27,659 nucleotides of DNA from CAZAMT01 sp964486145 (GTDB taxonomy: Bacteria > Bacteroidota > Bacteroidia > Bacteroidales > JAAAOM01). Where the stretch lies: positions 1 through 27,659 of the forward strand of contig CAZAMT010000023.1 in assembly GCA_964486145.1 (NCBI GenBank). Direction: 5' to 3'. The position numbers and the translations under genes are program-made. A model generated the notes under the pieces. The model was not told the DNA's origin. It ran no database searches and saw only the letters and a program-made list of their open reading frames with translations. This document shows positions 9,471 through 17,933 of this stretch, piece by piece (position 1 is the stretch's first letter; every line of letters begins with the position of its first letter).

Positions 9471-9506
9471 CAAAAAAAACCGGTTTTATACCGGTTTTTT
9501 TATTTA
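9471..9506. terminator. bidirectional intrinsic terminator
   Basis: An 11-bp stem, A7-C-C-G-G pairing with C-C-G-G-T7 (9473-9483 with 9491-9501), encloses a 7-base loop T-T-T-T-A-T-A. Runs of A on the left and T on the right allow it to work on both strands. It lies between the converging synthase-phosphorylase gene, whose stop ends at 9468, and the dihydrofolate reductase gene, whose stop begins at 9519. Confidence 0.8.
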
Positions 9507-9518
9507 TTCATTTTCAGA

Positions 9519-10013
9519 TTATTTCTTTCTTTTCAGGGTAAGGAAGGTAAATGGATATGGATTGGTTTCGGATGCTTCGTTCCTTTGCCTGTCCAATTCA
9601 TCCCATTCATCGTAATTTATTTGCGGGAAAAAGGTATCTGCATCAAACGAAGCGTGAACTTTGGTAAGGTAGAGTTTATCCGCATGTTTTAAAAACTGTT
9701 TGTAAATACTTCCCCCTCCCATAATGAATGCTTCGTCGTCCTCGGCTACAAGGTACATGGCATCTTCAATGGAGGCAGCCATTTCACATCCTTCAAAGTT
9801 TTCCTCAGGAACATCTGTAATCACAATGTTTCGTCGTTTTGGTAATGGGTGCACGGGCAGTGATAAAAATGTATTTCTGCCCATAATCACCGGATGACCG
9901 GTTGTGATTTTTTTAAACCGTTTCAAATCATCAGATATATGCCATAGCAATTCGTTGTTTTTACCTATTTCATTTTGTTCTCCAAGCGCAGCTATAATGG
10001 ATATTGTACTCAT
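9519..10013 (-). CDS. folA: dihydrofolate reductase
   Basis: Reduces dihydrofolate to tetrahydrofolate with NADPH in the cytoplasm, regenerating the cofactor oxidised by the thymidylate synthase encoded just upstream. Starting at the ATG whose complement is 10011-10013 gives 164 residues, the usual length, beginning M-S-T-I-S-I-I-A-A-L. Family marks are N-E-I-G-K-N-N-E-L-L-W-H-I-S-D-D-L (Met20 loop and the catalytic acidic residue), V-I-M-G-R-N-T-F-L-S-L and I-M-G-G-G-S-I-Y. A start seven codons earlier would overlap the thyA stop; the chosen start leaves a 4-base gap, typical of translational coupling. The gene faces the glycogen operon and shares its terminator. Confidence 0.95.
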   Translation of the reverse strand: MSTISIIAALGEQNEIGKNNELLWHISDDLKRFKKITTGHPVIMGRNTFLSLPVHPLPKRRNIVITDVPEENFEGCEMAASIEDAMYLVAEDDEAFIMGGGSIYKQFLKHADKLYLTKVHASFDADTFFPQINYDEWDELDRQRNEASETNPYPFTFLTLKRKK

Positions 10014-10017
10014 GTTG

Positions 10018-10812
10018 TCAAACGGATATGGCACCCTTAATGTGCGGGTGCGGGTGGTAATTTATTAATTTAAAATCATCATATTCAAAATCGAAAATGC
10101 CTTTTTTGTCCTTATTCAATTCCATTCGCGGCAATTCTCGGGGCTCCCGTGTTAACTGTAATTTCACCTGTTCAATGTGATTCAGGTAAATATGGGCATC
10201 TCCAAGGGTATGCACAAAATCACCCACGTGTAAATTGGTTTCGCGTGCCATCATCATCAACAGCAATGCATAGGATGCGATATTAAATGGTACACCCAGA
10301 AAAATATCGGCACTGCGCTGATAAAGTTGACAGGATAGTTTACCATCTGCCACATAAAACTGGAATAAAATATGGCATGGGGGCAGTGCCATTTCATCAA
10401 TTTGTCCGACATTCCATGCGCTCACAATGTGCCGCCGTGAATCGGGATTCTTCTTAATTGACTCAACCACCTGGCCTATCTGGTCAATATACCGGTCATC
10501 ACCTGCCGGCCATGAACGCCACTGGTAACCATAAACCGGTCCGAGATTACCTTTATCGTCAGCCCATTCATTCCAAATCCGCACACCATTCTTCTTCAGA
10601 TATTTAACGTTGGTACTTCCCTTGAGAAACCACAACAACTCATGGATAATTGATTTAAGGTGCAGCTTTTTTGTGGTTAACAACGGAAATCCATCTTCCA
10701 GGTTAAAACGCATCTGATGCCCGAACACACTAATGGTGCCTGTACCTGTTCGATCACTTTTTTGAGTTCCCTTATTCAACACATGTTCCAGTAGATCAAG
10801 GTATTGCTTCAT
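10018..10812 (-). CDS. thyA: thymidylate synthase
   Basis: Converts dUMP to dTMP with methylene-tetrahydrofolate, producing dihydrofolate for the reductase encoded 4 bases downstream. From the ATG with complement 10810-10812 the protein is 264 residues, the same length as the E. coli enzyme. The active-site motif L-P-P-C-H places the nucleophile at Cys146. R-T-G-T-G-T near 21-26 and R-S-A-D-I-F-L-G-V-P-F-N-I-A-S-Y are the phosphate- and substrate-binding segments, and N-Y-H-P-H-P lies near the C-terminus. An in-frame ATG nine codons upstream exists, but it would add an odd, poorly conserved extension. A TATTTTTG box just upstream fits a short leader. Confidence 0.97.
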   Translation of the reverse strand: MKQYLDLLEHVLNKGTQKSDRTGTGTISVFGHQMRFNLEDGFPLLTTKKLHLKSIIHELLWFLKGSTNVKYLKKNGVRIWNEWADDKGNLGPVYGYQWRSWPAGDDRYIDQIGQVVESIKKNPDSRRHIVSAWNVGQIDEMALPPCHILFQFYVADGKLSCQLYQRSADIFLGVPFNIASYALLLMMMARETNLHVGDFVHTLGDAHIYLNHIEQVKLQLTREPRELPRMELNKDKKGIFDFEYDDFKLINYHPHPHIKGAISV

Positions 10813-10828
10813 TCTTGAAAGGTTTTCA

Positions 10829-10836
10829 CAAAAATA
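10829..10836 (-). promoter_or_regulatory. candidate -7 promoter box of thyA-folA
   Basis: On the minus strand the bases read TATTTTTG, matching the Bacteroidota -7 consensus TAnnTTTG, and end 17 bases before the thyA ATG. No clear -33 TTTG was found at the ideal spacing. The operon would have a leader of about ten bases. Confidence 0.45.
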
Positions 10837-10926
10837 CAAAAATCAACTTACAATGAAGTAAATTGATTTTCAACAGGTAGTTAACAATCACTCGTGCAAA
10901 ATATTCATGACCTGCCAGGCTTATAA

Positions 10927-11283
10927 TCAGGCATTGTAATAAAAACGTTCATGAATAATTTTATCTCCATCCCATTTCTGAACTGCTACCTCCTCCATTT
11001 TCATGCGGTTACCGTCTTTAAATGTCATATCAGTCCAGGCTTCGACCATGGTCACTCCAGCATCTTCATTGGAGGTAATTGCGTTCACACCACCTCCATG
11101 CATTTCCTTAATACCGGCTAACCAGTTTTTTTCAAACTCCCGATTAGCATCCTTGCCTTCGCGTTTATCGCCAGTTGCTTCAACCATCACCACATCATCG
11201 TGATAATAGGTTTCAAATGCTTCAAGCATGTTGCCTTCACCAATCATTTGATACATTTTTTGGGCTCTTTCAAGATATGTCAT
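10927..11283 (-). CDS. SnoaL/NTF2-like small protein
   Basis: A 118-residue single-domain protein of the SnoaL-like (NTF2 fold) group: an N-terminal helix pair (Y-L-E-R-A-Q-K-M-Y-Q-M-I-G-E-G-N), then Y-Y-H-D-D-V-V-M-V-E-A-T, and later beta strands ending K-W-D-G-D-K-I-I-H-E-R-F-Y-Y. Members are small-molecule isomerases, hydrolases or binding proteins; substrates are usually unknown and nothing here narrows it. There is no signal peptide, so it is probably cytoplasmic. It lies 114 bases upstream of thyA on the same strand, far enough to be transcribed separately, and has no functional link to the folate genes that I can see. Confidence 0.75.
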   Translation of the reverse strand: MTYLERAQKMYQMIGEGNMLEAFETYYHDDVVMVEATGDKREGKDANREFEKNWLAGIKEMHGGGVNAITSNEDAGVTMVEAWTDMTFKDGNRMKMEEVAVQKWDGDKIIHERFYYNA

Positions 11284-11403
11284 ATTATATTGGTATTAGT
11301 TAATGATCTACAAACAATGATAGTTTCCTATAGTTGCCATGCTTATGTTAAATTTTTGTTAACTGATTTGTAAATTGTGAAATTCAACGATTAGGTAAAT
11401 TAT

Positions 11404-11411
11404 TATATTTG
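11404..11411 (+). promoter_or_regulatory. candidate -7 promoter box of the AI-2E family gene
   Basis: TATATTTG matches TAnnTTTG. It lies 16 bases before the GTG start at 11428, implying a very short leader. A TTTG occurs at 11367-11370, further upstream than the usual spacing, so the -33 half is not convincing. Confidence 0.4.
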
Positions 11412-11427
11412 CTCAAAATATGATCTT

Positions 11428-12531
11428 GTGAAAAATTTTGGCAGATACCTACTCATAGCACTTATCATTTCGGCAGTTGTTTTTATTTTATGGTATTTTA
11501 AAAACATCATTGCCTATATCCTTATTTCATCCATTTTATCGCTCATTGGCAAGCCGGTGGTTGATTTTTTAGATCAATTGAAGATCAAAAAATTTAAATT
11601 ACCAAAAGGTATTTCTGCACTGCTGACACTGTTATTGTTATGGATTGTATTTATTACATTTTTCAGGGTTTTCGTACCATTAATTGCAAACGAAGCAAAC
11701 CAATTGTCAAAAATTAATGTAACGGAAGTTATCGAAAACCTGAAGGGGCCGATAGAAAAACTTGAAGCATTGATAAACAATTACACCCTGAACAAAGAGT
11801 ATATATCACTTGAAGAACAAGTAACGAATTACCTTGTCTCATTATTAAATTACTCGTTTGTATCCAATTTATTTGGTTCAATAGCTTCGGTGTTGGGAAA
11901 CCTTTTTATTGCAGTTTTTTCAATTTCATTTATCACCTTTTTCTTTTTGAAGGATTCATCCTTGCTTTCGAACACCATTTTACTGTTTGTCCCAACGAAA
12001 TATGAACCTTCCGTAAGACATGCGTTAAGTTCTGTACGAATGTTGTTGCGCAGGTATTTTCTGGGCATTCTTCTCCAGATAACCAGTATAATCATCCTTA
12101 TTACCATTGGCATGACTATCATAGGGGTTGGCTTCAGGCACGGGCTGGTCATCGGACTGGTGGTCGGGCTAATGAACATTATTCCATACCTTGGCCCGGT
12201 CATGGGAGGCCTTTTAGGTACTGTTCTCGGTATTGCAACGCACCTTAATATGCCCTTCTATAATGAACTCCTCCCACTTGTTGGATACATGGCACTCGTC
12301 TTCGTATCGGTGCAAATAATTGATAATATTTTATTTCAGCCACTGATATATTCAAGCAGTGTACATGCTCACCCCCTTGAAATATTCCTGGTTATCATGA
12401 TTGCAGGAAGCGTGGCCGGCATTACCGGAATGGTGCTTGCAATTCCTTCGTATACCATACTTCGTGTTTTTGCCAAAGAGTTTTTTAACAATTTAAAAGT
12501 TGTTCAAAAAATGACAGAAAAAATTTCATAG
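11428..12531 (+). CDS. AI-2E family transporter (PF01594-type membrane protein)
   Basis: A 367-residue inner-membrane protein with about eight hydrophobic segments: two N-terminal pairs, a soluble helical stretch at about 95-140, then a C-terminal group including G-L-V-V-G-L-M-N-I-I-P-Y-L-G-P and the following G-G-L-L-G-T-V, the best-conserved motif of the family. Members include TqsA-like exporters and some sodium or proton antiporters, so the transported solute is not predictable. The start is GTG at 11428: the ATG at 11419 runs into a stop after three codons, and GTG AAA AAT TTT gives the typical M-K-N-F opening before the first membrane helix. It is followed by the secreted PKD protein 43 bases downstream. 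Confidence 0.87.
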   Translation: MKNFGRYLLIALIISAVVFILWYFKNIIAYILISSILSLIGKPVVDFLDQLKIKKFKLPKGISALLTLLLLWIVFITFFRVFVPLIANEANQLSKINVTEVIENLKGPIEKLEALINNYTLNKEYISLEEQVTNYLVSLLNYSFVSNLFGSIASVLGNLFIAVFSISFITFFFLKDSSLLSNTILLFVPTKYEPSVRHALSSVRMLLRRYFLGILLQITSIIILITIGMTIIGVGFRHGLVIGLVVGLMNIIPYLGPVMGGLLGTVLGIATHLNMPFYNELLPLVGYMALVFVSVQIIDNILFQPLIYSSSVHAHPLEIFLVIMIAGSVAGITGMVLAIPSYTILRVFAKEFFNNLKVVQKMTEKIS

Positions 12532-12574
12532 AAAGATATTGCAATTACTATATTTACAGGATATTCTATACTTT

Positions 12575-13399
12575 ATGAATATGAAACGGGTTTTAATTTT
12601 CGTCTCTTTGTTGATAACTTGCCTGCAACTTCATTCTCAGGTACCCGATTTCAGGGCTGATACTCTGAAAGGATGTGGTAACCTGACGGTACAATTCACG
12701 GATCTTTCAACCGGGGCAACTTCATGGCAATGGGATTTTGATGGAGATAACTCCATTGATTCCGAAGAACAAAATCCAGTTTTTAATTACAACGACTTTG
12801 GCATCTATACGGTCTCGCTAACCATTAATAACACAACATCCGAAGTAAAAAACAATTACATCGCGGTATATCCAAATCCTGACTCCACCTTTTTGTTTAA
12901 AGACACTCTCGGGTTAGGTACATTTAATTACGTATTTCGAAATCTACGCCAACCACTTGAGGAAATCGTTACCTACAACCGTAACTGGCGGTTTGATGAC
13001 GAATTTACTGCTTCGGGAAGAACAATCGTGCGCACATTTCCTGACACAGGCAGATATCTCGTTAATTTGAACGTATCCGTTGATGGATTTCCCGCGTGTC
13101 AGTCCAAACTCACAAGAAGAGTACTTGTTAAAAAAGAAGTGTTTATTCCAAATATTTTTACACCCAACAACGATGGTGAGAATGACCTCTTTATCGTCCG
13201 ATACAATGGTATTGACAAGCTCAACTTTAGAGTATACAGCAGATATGGAAATATTTTATTTAAGAGCGATGCTCCGGTAATTGTTTGGGATGGTATCACA
13301 CTTTCTGGCCAAAAACTAAACCCCGGCGTTTACTATTATACCATTTCATCGGAAGATGGAGAAGTGAACAGAACCGGATTTATACATCTTTACCTGTAA
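12575..13399 (+). CDS. secreted PKD-domain protein with T9SS type B / CHU_C C-terminal domain
   Basis: A 274-residue exported protein. Residues 1-22 (or from the second Met, codon 3) form a signal peptide ending L-H-S-Q. A PKD-like beta domain follows at about 25-105, with F-T-D-L-S-T-G-A-T-S-W-Q-W-D-F-D-G-D, and a second beta region with W-R-F-D-D-E-F. The C-terminal 85 residues match the gliding-motility-associated/type B sorting domain: F-I-P-N-I-F-T-P-N-N-D-G-E-N-D, then Y-S-R-Y-G-N-I-L-F, W-D-G, and L-N-P-G-V-Y-Y-Y. Such domains direct export by the type IX secretion system and surface attachment. An upstream TTG at 12539 would place extra residues before the signal peptide and is rejected. 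It is small for the family, essentially a PKD module plus a sorting signal, so it may act as a binding or structural partner. Confidence 0.88.
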   Translation: MNMKRVLIFVSLLITCLQLHSQVPDFRADTLKGCGNLTVQFTDLSTGATSWQWDFDGDNSIDSEEQNPVFNYNDFGIYTVSLTINNTTSEVKNNYIAVYPNPDSTFLFKDTLGLGTFNYVFRNLRQPLEEIVTYNRNWRFDDEFTASGRTIVRTFPDTGRYLVNLNVSVDGFPACQSKLTRRVLVKKEVFIPNIFTPNNDGENDLFIVRYNGIDKLNFRVYSRYGNILFKSDAPVIVWDGITLSGQKLNPGVYYYTISSEDGEVNRTGFIHLYL

Positions 13400-13521
13400 T
13401 TTCAGGTAATCCCTTTAAATAATTACCACAAAAAAATTCATGTAACTATCTGTGTTTATTTAGACAAATGTTATATAGTCCAAATTTAGGATAAATAAAA
13501 TGCTTAAATAATGAAAAGATT

Positions 13522-13538
13522 TATATTTGTTATCTTTG
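13522..13538 (+). promoter_or_regulatory. candidate promoter of the alternative complex III operon (two -7 boxes)
   Basis: Two adjacent matches to TAnnTTTG, TATATTTG at 13522-13529 and TATCTTTG at 13531-13538, lie about 110 bases before the first ActA start in the 250-base gap after the PKD gene. The second is the better match to strong Bacteroidota promoters. No good -33 TTTG was found. The leader would be about 100-140 bases. Confidence 0.5.
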
Positions 13539-13649
13539 AAATCGTTTTTTCGTGCATGCAACCATAGAATGTATGAAAATGATTGTTTTTACAATAAGCC
13601 GCGTTCAACCTAATGAAAGCAATTTGAAAAATTTATTATTTGAAACAGG

Positions 13650-14930
13650 ATGGAGAAATGTAGCCTGAAGTATAATACTGGTTCGATGATCAGGTTTTGG
13701 TTAAACTTTTTTATTTTTATTTATGTAGCAATTTCCCTTTCAGCTCAGGAGAATTCAGTTACACAACCGCAGGATTCAATTATAGCTTCGGATGAAGAAA
13801 TCATCGATACTTCCTCTTTAACTGCCGATGCAACATCAGGAGAAAATTTAGATGAAAAAGCTCATATTTCCGGAGATCACGGGGAATCCTCAGGACACGG
13901 GAATGAATATGATATTAAACGGGGCGAAAGACTATTCCATGGATTGGTTCGGATCAAAGGTGAAGATGGCGTTAACTGTGCGGGTTGCCATAATACCAGA
14001 TATATTGATACACTAAACTGGAATCCTTCTGCTTACGAAATAGCATTGACCTCTGCCGACATGGATAGTACAGATTTTGCAGAAGTTTTATTAGACCCGT
14101 TTGGAACCGCGAGACTGGAAGAAGCTCACGTTGGTATCCGGTTGCCTCCTGAAGATATTGAACTGGTGCAATTATACCTTAAGCATGTGAAAGAAACAGG
14201 CATAGAGGGAAAGAAACCGACCATAAACAAACTACTGAAGTTTATTGGTCTACTAATCATCGTCATTGTTGTTTTGGTTGATCTTACTACCAAAAAAATA
14301 CTGAAATTCAAAGCCGTACACCTCACTGTTATTTTAGTTGCTACTTATTTTATCATTGAGATGGTTGCTCAGGAAGCCATTGCACTGGGCCGATCGGAAG
14401 GTTATGCGCCTCTGCAACCTGTGAAATTTTCGCATCAGGTGCATGCCGGTCAAAACAAAACAGACTGTCTTTATTGTCATCACACGGCAGAGCAAAGCAA
14501 ATCTGCGGGCATCCCGTCGGTAAGCCTCTGTATGAACTGTCACCTCGTGGTAAGAGAAGGATCGCGATCAGGAGCCTTTGAAATCAATAAAATCTGGGAA
14601 GCAATGAACGACAGTATTTCTATTGAATGGACCCGTGTTCATCGATTGCCCGACCATGTGTTTTTTAGTCATGCCCAACATGTAAAAGCAGGACAGTTGG
14701 ATTGCCAGGAATGCCATGGGCCTGTTGAAGAAATGCATGTACTTAAACAACATTCGGATTTATCAATGGGCTGGTGCCTTGATTGTCACCGAACCAGATC
14801 TGTTCAGTTCCTTGAAAACGATTATTACGAGACATATGAAGAATTTCATGAATCAATTAAAAATGGTGAGATAGATTCTGTGACAGTTGCAAATCTCGGT
14901 GGTGCCGAATGTATGAAATGCCATTACTAA
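13650..14930 (+). CDS. actA: alternative complex III subunit ActA, six-heme cytochrome c
   Basis: Multiheme periplasmic cytochrome that carries electrons out of the quinol-oxidising alternative complex III. The sequence has an N-terminal signal or anchor helix (about 13-32), an acidic linker, a monoheme domain with C-A-G-C-H at 110-114, two membrane helices near 195-213 and 222-240, and a C-terminal domain with five more heme sites: C273-H277, C294-H298, C352-H356, C376-H380 and C421-H425, the last one residue from the end. The C-terminal five match the pentaheme ActA described from Rhodothermus; the N-terminal heme domain is additional. ATG 13650 is the longest start; ATG 13686 would give a cleaner signal peptide (M-I-R-F-W-L-N-F-F). 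It is the first gene of the act operon, 26 bases before actB. Confidence 0.9.
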   Translation: MEKCSLKYNTGSMIRFWLNFFIFIYVAISLSAQENSVTQPQDSIIASDEEIIDTSSLTADATSGENLDEKAHISGDHGESSGHGNEYDIKRGERLFHGLVRIKGEDGVNCAGCHNTRYIDTLNWNPSAYEIALTSADMDSTDFAEVLLDPFGTARLEEAHVGIRLPPEDIELVQLYLKHVKETGIEGKKPTINKLLKFIGLLIIVIVVLVDLTTKKILKFKAVHLTVILVATYFIIEMVAQEAIALGRSEGYAPLQPVKFSHQVHAGQNKTDCLYCHHTAEQSKSAGIPSVSLCMNCHLVVREGSRSGAFEINKIWEAMNDSISIEWTRVHRLPDHVFFSHAQHVKAGQLDCQECHGPVEEMHVLKQHSDLSMGWCLDCHRTRSVQFLENDYYETYEEFHESIKNGEIDSVTVANLGGAECMKCHY

Positions 14931-14956
14931 TTGTAGATTCATAAAAACATTGAGGA

Positions 14957-17917
14957 ATGAAGACCTATTGGAGAAGCATAGAAGAACTAAAAAACAAGAA
15001 TACCGCAGAAGCCCCCTCAGTAAAGCATGATGTTTCCCTGGTAAGCCTTATGGAAACCAAAAACAATGCTTCCCGAAGGGATTTTCTCAAATTTTTTGGG
15101 TTTAGCATTACGTCCGCTGCCCTGGCCGCGAGTTGCAAAAGACCAGTTACCAAAGCCATACCATATCTCATTAAACCCGAGGAGGTTACGCCAGGCAAAG
15201 CGAATTTTTATGCAACAAGTTACTTTGACGGAAAGGATTATTGCAGCTTGCTTGTAAAAGTAAGGGATGGTCGGCCTATCAAGGTCGAAGGAAATGAATT
15301 ATCGCCCGTAACAAACGGGGGTACAAATGCAAGTGTGCAAGCTTCTGTGCTAAGTTTATATGATGATACAAGGTATAAAATGCCACAAAAAAACGGGGCT
15401 GATATTACCTGGCCCCTCGCTGATGAAGAAATCCTGCGGCACCTATCTGAAATAAAAAACACAAACAAGAAACTTGTTCTTCTTACATCAACCATCATAA
15501 GCCCAACCACGCAAAAAGTAATTGATGAATTTAAAGGACAGTATCCCGGTCTTGAGCACATCGTATTTGATCCAAGTTCAGCTCACGGAATACTTGAAGC
15601 CAATAAGATGTCATTCAACCAGCGGGTAATTCCCCGGTACCACTTCGATAAGGCGAAGGTGATTGTTAGTGTTGGTGCAGATTTTCTGGGTACATGGCTG
15701 GCACCGATTGAATACACCCGTCAATACGCATCAACAAGAAAACTGAGCCACGACAAAAAAACCATGTCAAGGCATATTCAGATTGAATCGGGCATGTCGC
15801 TTACCGGAGCAAACGCTGATGAACGATACACTATCCGTCCTTCCGAAACAGGTGTAGTTCTCGCCAATTTGTATAACCTGATTGCCGGAACCTTAGGAAA
15901 TATAAAGGTTTCAACAGATTCAGCACCTGTTGATTTGAAAAAAATTGCCGGGTATCTCATAGAAAACAGCGGTAGCTCCCTTGTTGTTTCAGGTTCCAAT
16001 GATCCGTACCACCAGTTGTTGGTAAATGCCATAAACGTTGAATTAAAGAATTACGGAAAAACCATCAGCATGGGCGCGTCGCACAACATCCGCCGCGGTG
16101 ACGATGCCGCATTATTTGCCCTTATCGGGCAGATGGAAGCCGGAAGTGTTGCCGGAGTGATGATACATGGGGTAAATCCGGTTTACCAGCACCCCATGGG
16201 TGATCGATTTAAAAAAGCACTTGGCAATGTACCATTATCCATCAGTTTGTCGTGCCAGCTTGATGAAACATCAGCAGCGACCCAATTTGTTTGTCCCAAT
16301 CACCATGCACTGGAATCATGGGGAGATGCAGAGCCCTGGAAGGGCCAGTTAAGCCTTTCGCAGCCAGCTATTCGCCCGATTCATGATACGCGTCAGTTTG
16401 AAGAATCACTTTTGAAATGGGCAGGAAACAACACAGATTACCTGACCTATCTAAAAAACAACTGGAGAAACCGATTTATGCCGCACTCAGATCCAGATTA
16501 CGACTTTTTAATGTTTTGGAATAAAAGTCTTCACGATGGAGTTCTGGAAACAGAAAGCACTGAAACAGGGCAGCCTGCATTTAACAATGCCTTTTTATCA
16601 GAGATAAGATTTCATGCGCCTTCTGGTAATTCACCCGACCTTGAATTTTATGAAACCATCGCGATTGGAAATGGTCAGCATGCGAACAATCCATGGCTTC
16701 AGGAAATGCCTGATCCAGTATCTAAAATAACATGGGATAATTATGCATGTGTTTCACCTTCTTTTGCCGCGGAAAACAATCTTGAAACAGGGGATTATAT
16801 CCTTATCAATAATAAATTGCATGTGCCGGTACTTGTTCAGCCCGGTCAAAACAAGCAAACCATATCCGTTGCGCTGGGTTATGGACGCCGCGAATCAGGT
16901 ATTGTCGGCAGGGGCGTGGGTAGCGATGCATTTCCATTAATGCCTGTTGAAACAGGTATACGAAAGTACCATTTGGAAAATATAAGTTTCCAAAAAGCCG
17001 GAGGCGAGCATACTTTTGCCATGACTCAAACGCATCATTCCATGGAAGGACGCCCCATTGTCAGGGAAGCCACTCTGGAGGAATATCTCAATGATTCGGC
17101 AGCAGGAAATGAATTGCATGAAAAACACCAGAAACTGCATACCTCAATGTATGAAAAGAGGCATTTCCCGGGGCATCACTGGGGAATGGCTATTGACCTG
17201 AATTCATGTACTGGATGCAGCGCATGTTTGATCGCGTGCTCAGCAGAAAACAACGTTCCGGTGGTCGGAAAAGAGGAAGTTACAAGGGTTCATGAAATGC
17301 ATTGGATTCGAATCGACAGGTATTTTTCAGGTGATCCGGAAAATCCGGAAGTGTTGATTCAACCTGTCATGTGTCAGCATTGTGATAATGCACCATGCGA
17401 AAACGTTTGCCCGGTTGCAGCTACCAATAACAGTTCGGAGGGTGTCAATCAAATGGCTTACAACCGCTGCATCGGAACAAGATATTGCAACAATAATTGT
17501 CCGTACAAAGTTCGTAGATTTAATTTTCACGATTACACAACGGCGGATGCGATACCCAAAAACACGGTCGATCCCGCCCGAATGACAATTGATATCCGCC
17601 GTCTGGTGCTTAATCCGGATGTAATCGTCCGGGCCAAAGGAGTCATTGAAAAATGCTCTTTTTGCATTCAGCGGATTCAGGAAAGTAAATTAAATGCCAA
17701 ACTGGAAAGCAGGAAACTCAGGGACGGGGATGTTAAAACAGCATGTGAACAGGCATGCCCGGCTGAAGCCATCGTATTTGGTGACCTGAGCGATGAAAAC
17801 AGCAGAATCTCAAAAGCATTTGCGAACGAAAGAAATTACCATTTGCTTGAAGAATTGCATACCCTGCCATCCGTTGGTTACCTGACCAAAATAAGAAATA
17901 AAACAAACGAAGCATAA
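14957..17917 (+). CDS. actB: alternative complex III subunit ActB (molybdopterin-fold plus iron-sulfur protein)
   Basis: Large 986-residue periplasmic subunit. Residues 39-45 (S-R-R-D-F-L-K) are a twin-arginine export motif, followed by a hydrophobic stretch and a lipobox L-A-A-S-C with Cys60, so it is probably Tat-exported and lipid-anchored. The N-terminal part to about 700 has the molybdopterin oxidoreductase fold; in characterised ActB this domain holds no molybdenum. The C-terminal part is a ferredoxin-like four-cluster domain: C751/C754/C757/C761 (C-T-G-C-S-A-C), C806/C809/C814/C818 (C-Q-H-C-D-N-A-P-C), C838/C844/C848 (C-I-G-T-R-Y-C, likely the cluster with reduced cysteine count), and C900/C903/C930/C934. 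This pattern suits three [4Fe-4S] and one [3Fe-4S] cluster. It lies 26 bases after actA and 16 before actC. Confidence 0.95.
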   Translation: MKTYWRSIEELKNKNTAEAPSVKHDVSLVSLMETKNNASRRDFLKFFGFSITSAALAASCKRPVTKAIPYLIKPEEVTPGKANFYATSYFDGKDYCSLLVKVRDGRPIKVEGNELSPVTNGGTNASVQASVLSLYDDTRYKMPQKNGADITWPLADEEILRHLSEIKNTNKKLVLLTSTIISPTTQKVIDEFKGQYPGLEHIVFDPSSAHGILEANKMSFNQRVIPRYHFDKAKVIVSVGADFLGTWLAPIEYTRQYASTRKLSHDKKTMSRHIQIESGMSLTGANADERYTIRPSETGVVLANLYNLIAGTLGNIKVSTDSAPVDLKKIAGYLIENSGSSLVVSGSNDPYHQLLVNAINVELKNYGKTISMGASHNIRRGDDAALFALIGQMEAGSVAGVMIHGVNPVYQHPMGDRFKKALGNVPLSISLSCQLDETSAATQFVCPNHHALESWGDAEPWKGQLSLSQPAIRPIHDTRQFEESLLKWAGNNTDYLTYLKNNWRNRFMPHSDPDYDFLMFWNKSLHDGVLETESTETGQPAFNNAFLSEIRFHAPSGNSPDLEFYETIAIGNGQHANNPWLQEMPDPVSKITWDNYACVSPSFAAENNLETGDYILINNKLHVPVLVQPGQNKQTISVALGYGRRESGIVGRGVGSDAFPLMPVETGIRKYHLENISFQKAGGEHTFAMTQTHHSMEGRPIVREATLEEYLNDSAAGNELHEKHQKLHTSMYEKRHFPGHHWGMAIDLNSCTGCSACLIACSAENNVPVVGKEEVTRVHEMHWIRIDRYFSGDPENPEVLIQPVMCQHCDNAPCENVCPVAATNNSSEGVNQMAYNRCIGTRYCNNNCPYKVRRFNFHDYTTADAIPKNTVDPARMTIDIRRLVLNPDVIVRAKGVIEKCSFCIQRIQESKLNAKLESRKLRDGDVKTACEQACPAEAIVFGDLSDENSRISKAFANERNYHLLEELHTLPSVGYLTKIRNKTNEA

Positions 17918-17933
17918 ATAAATATAATCGAGA

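Noticed and set aside
12539..12574. TTG-initiated extension of the PKD/CHU_C protein
   Set aside because: It adds residues ahead of the signal peptide; the ATG at 12575 or 12581 gives a standard exported N-terminus.
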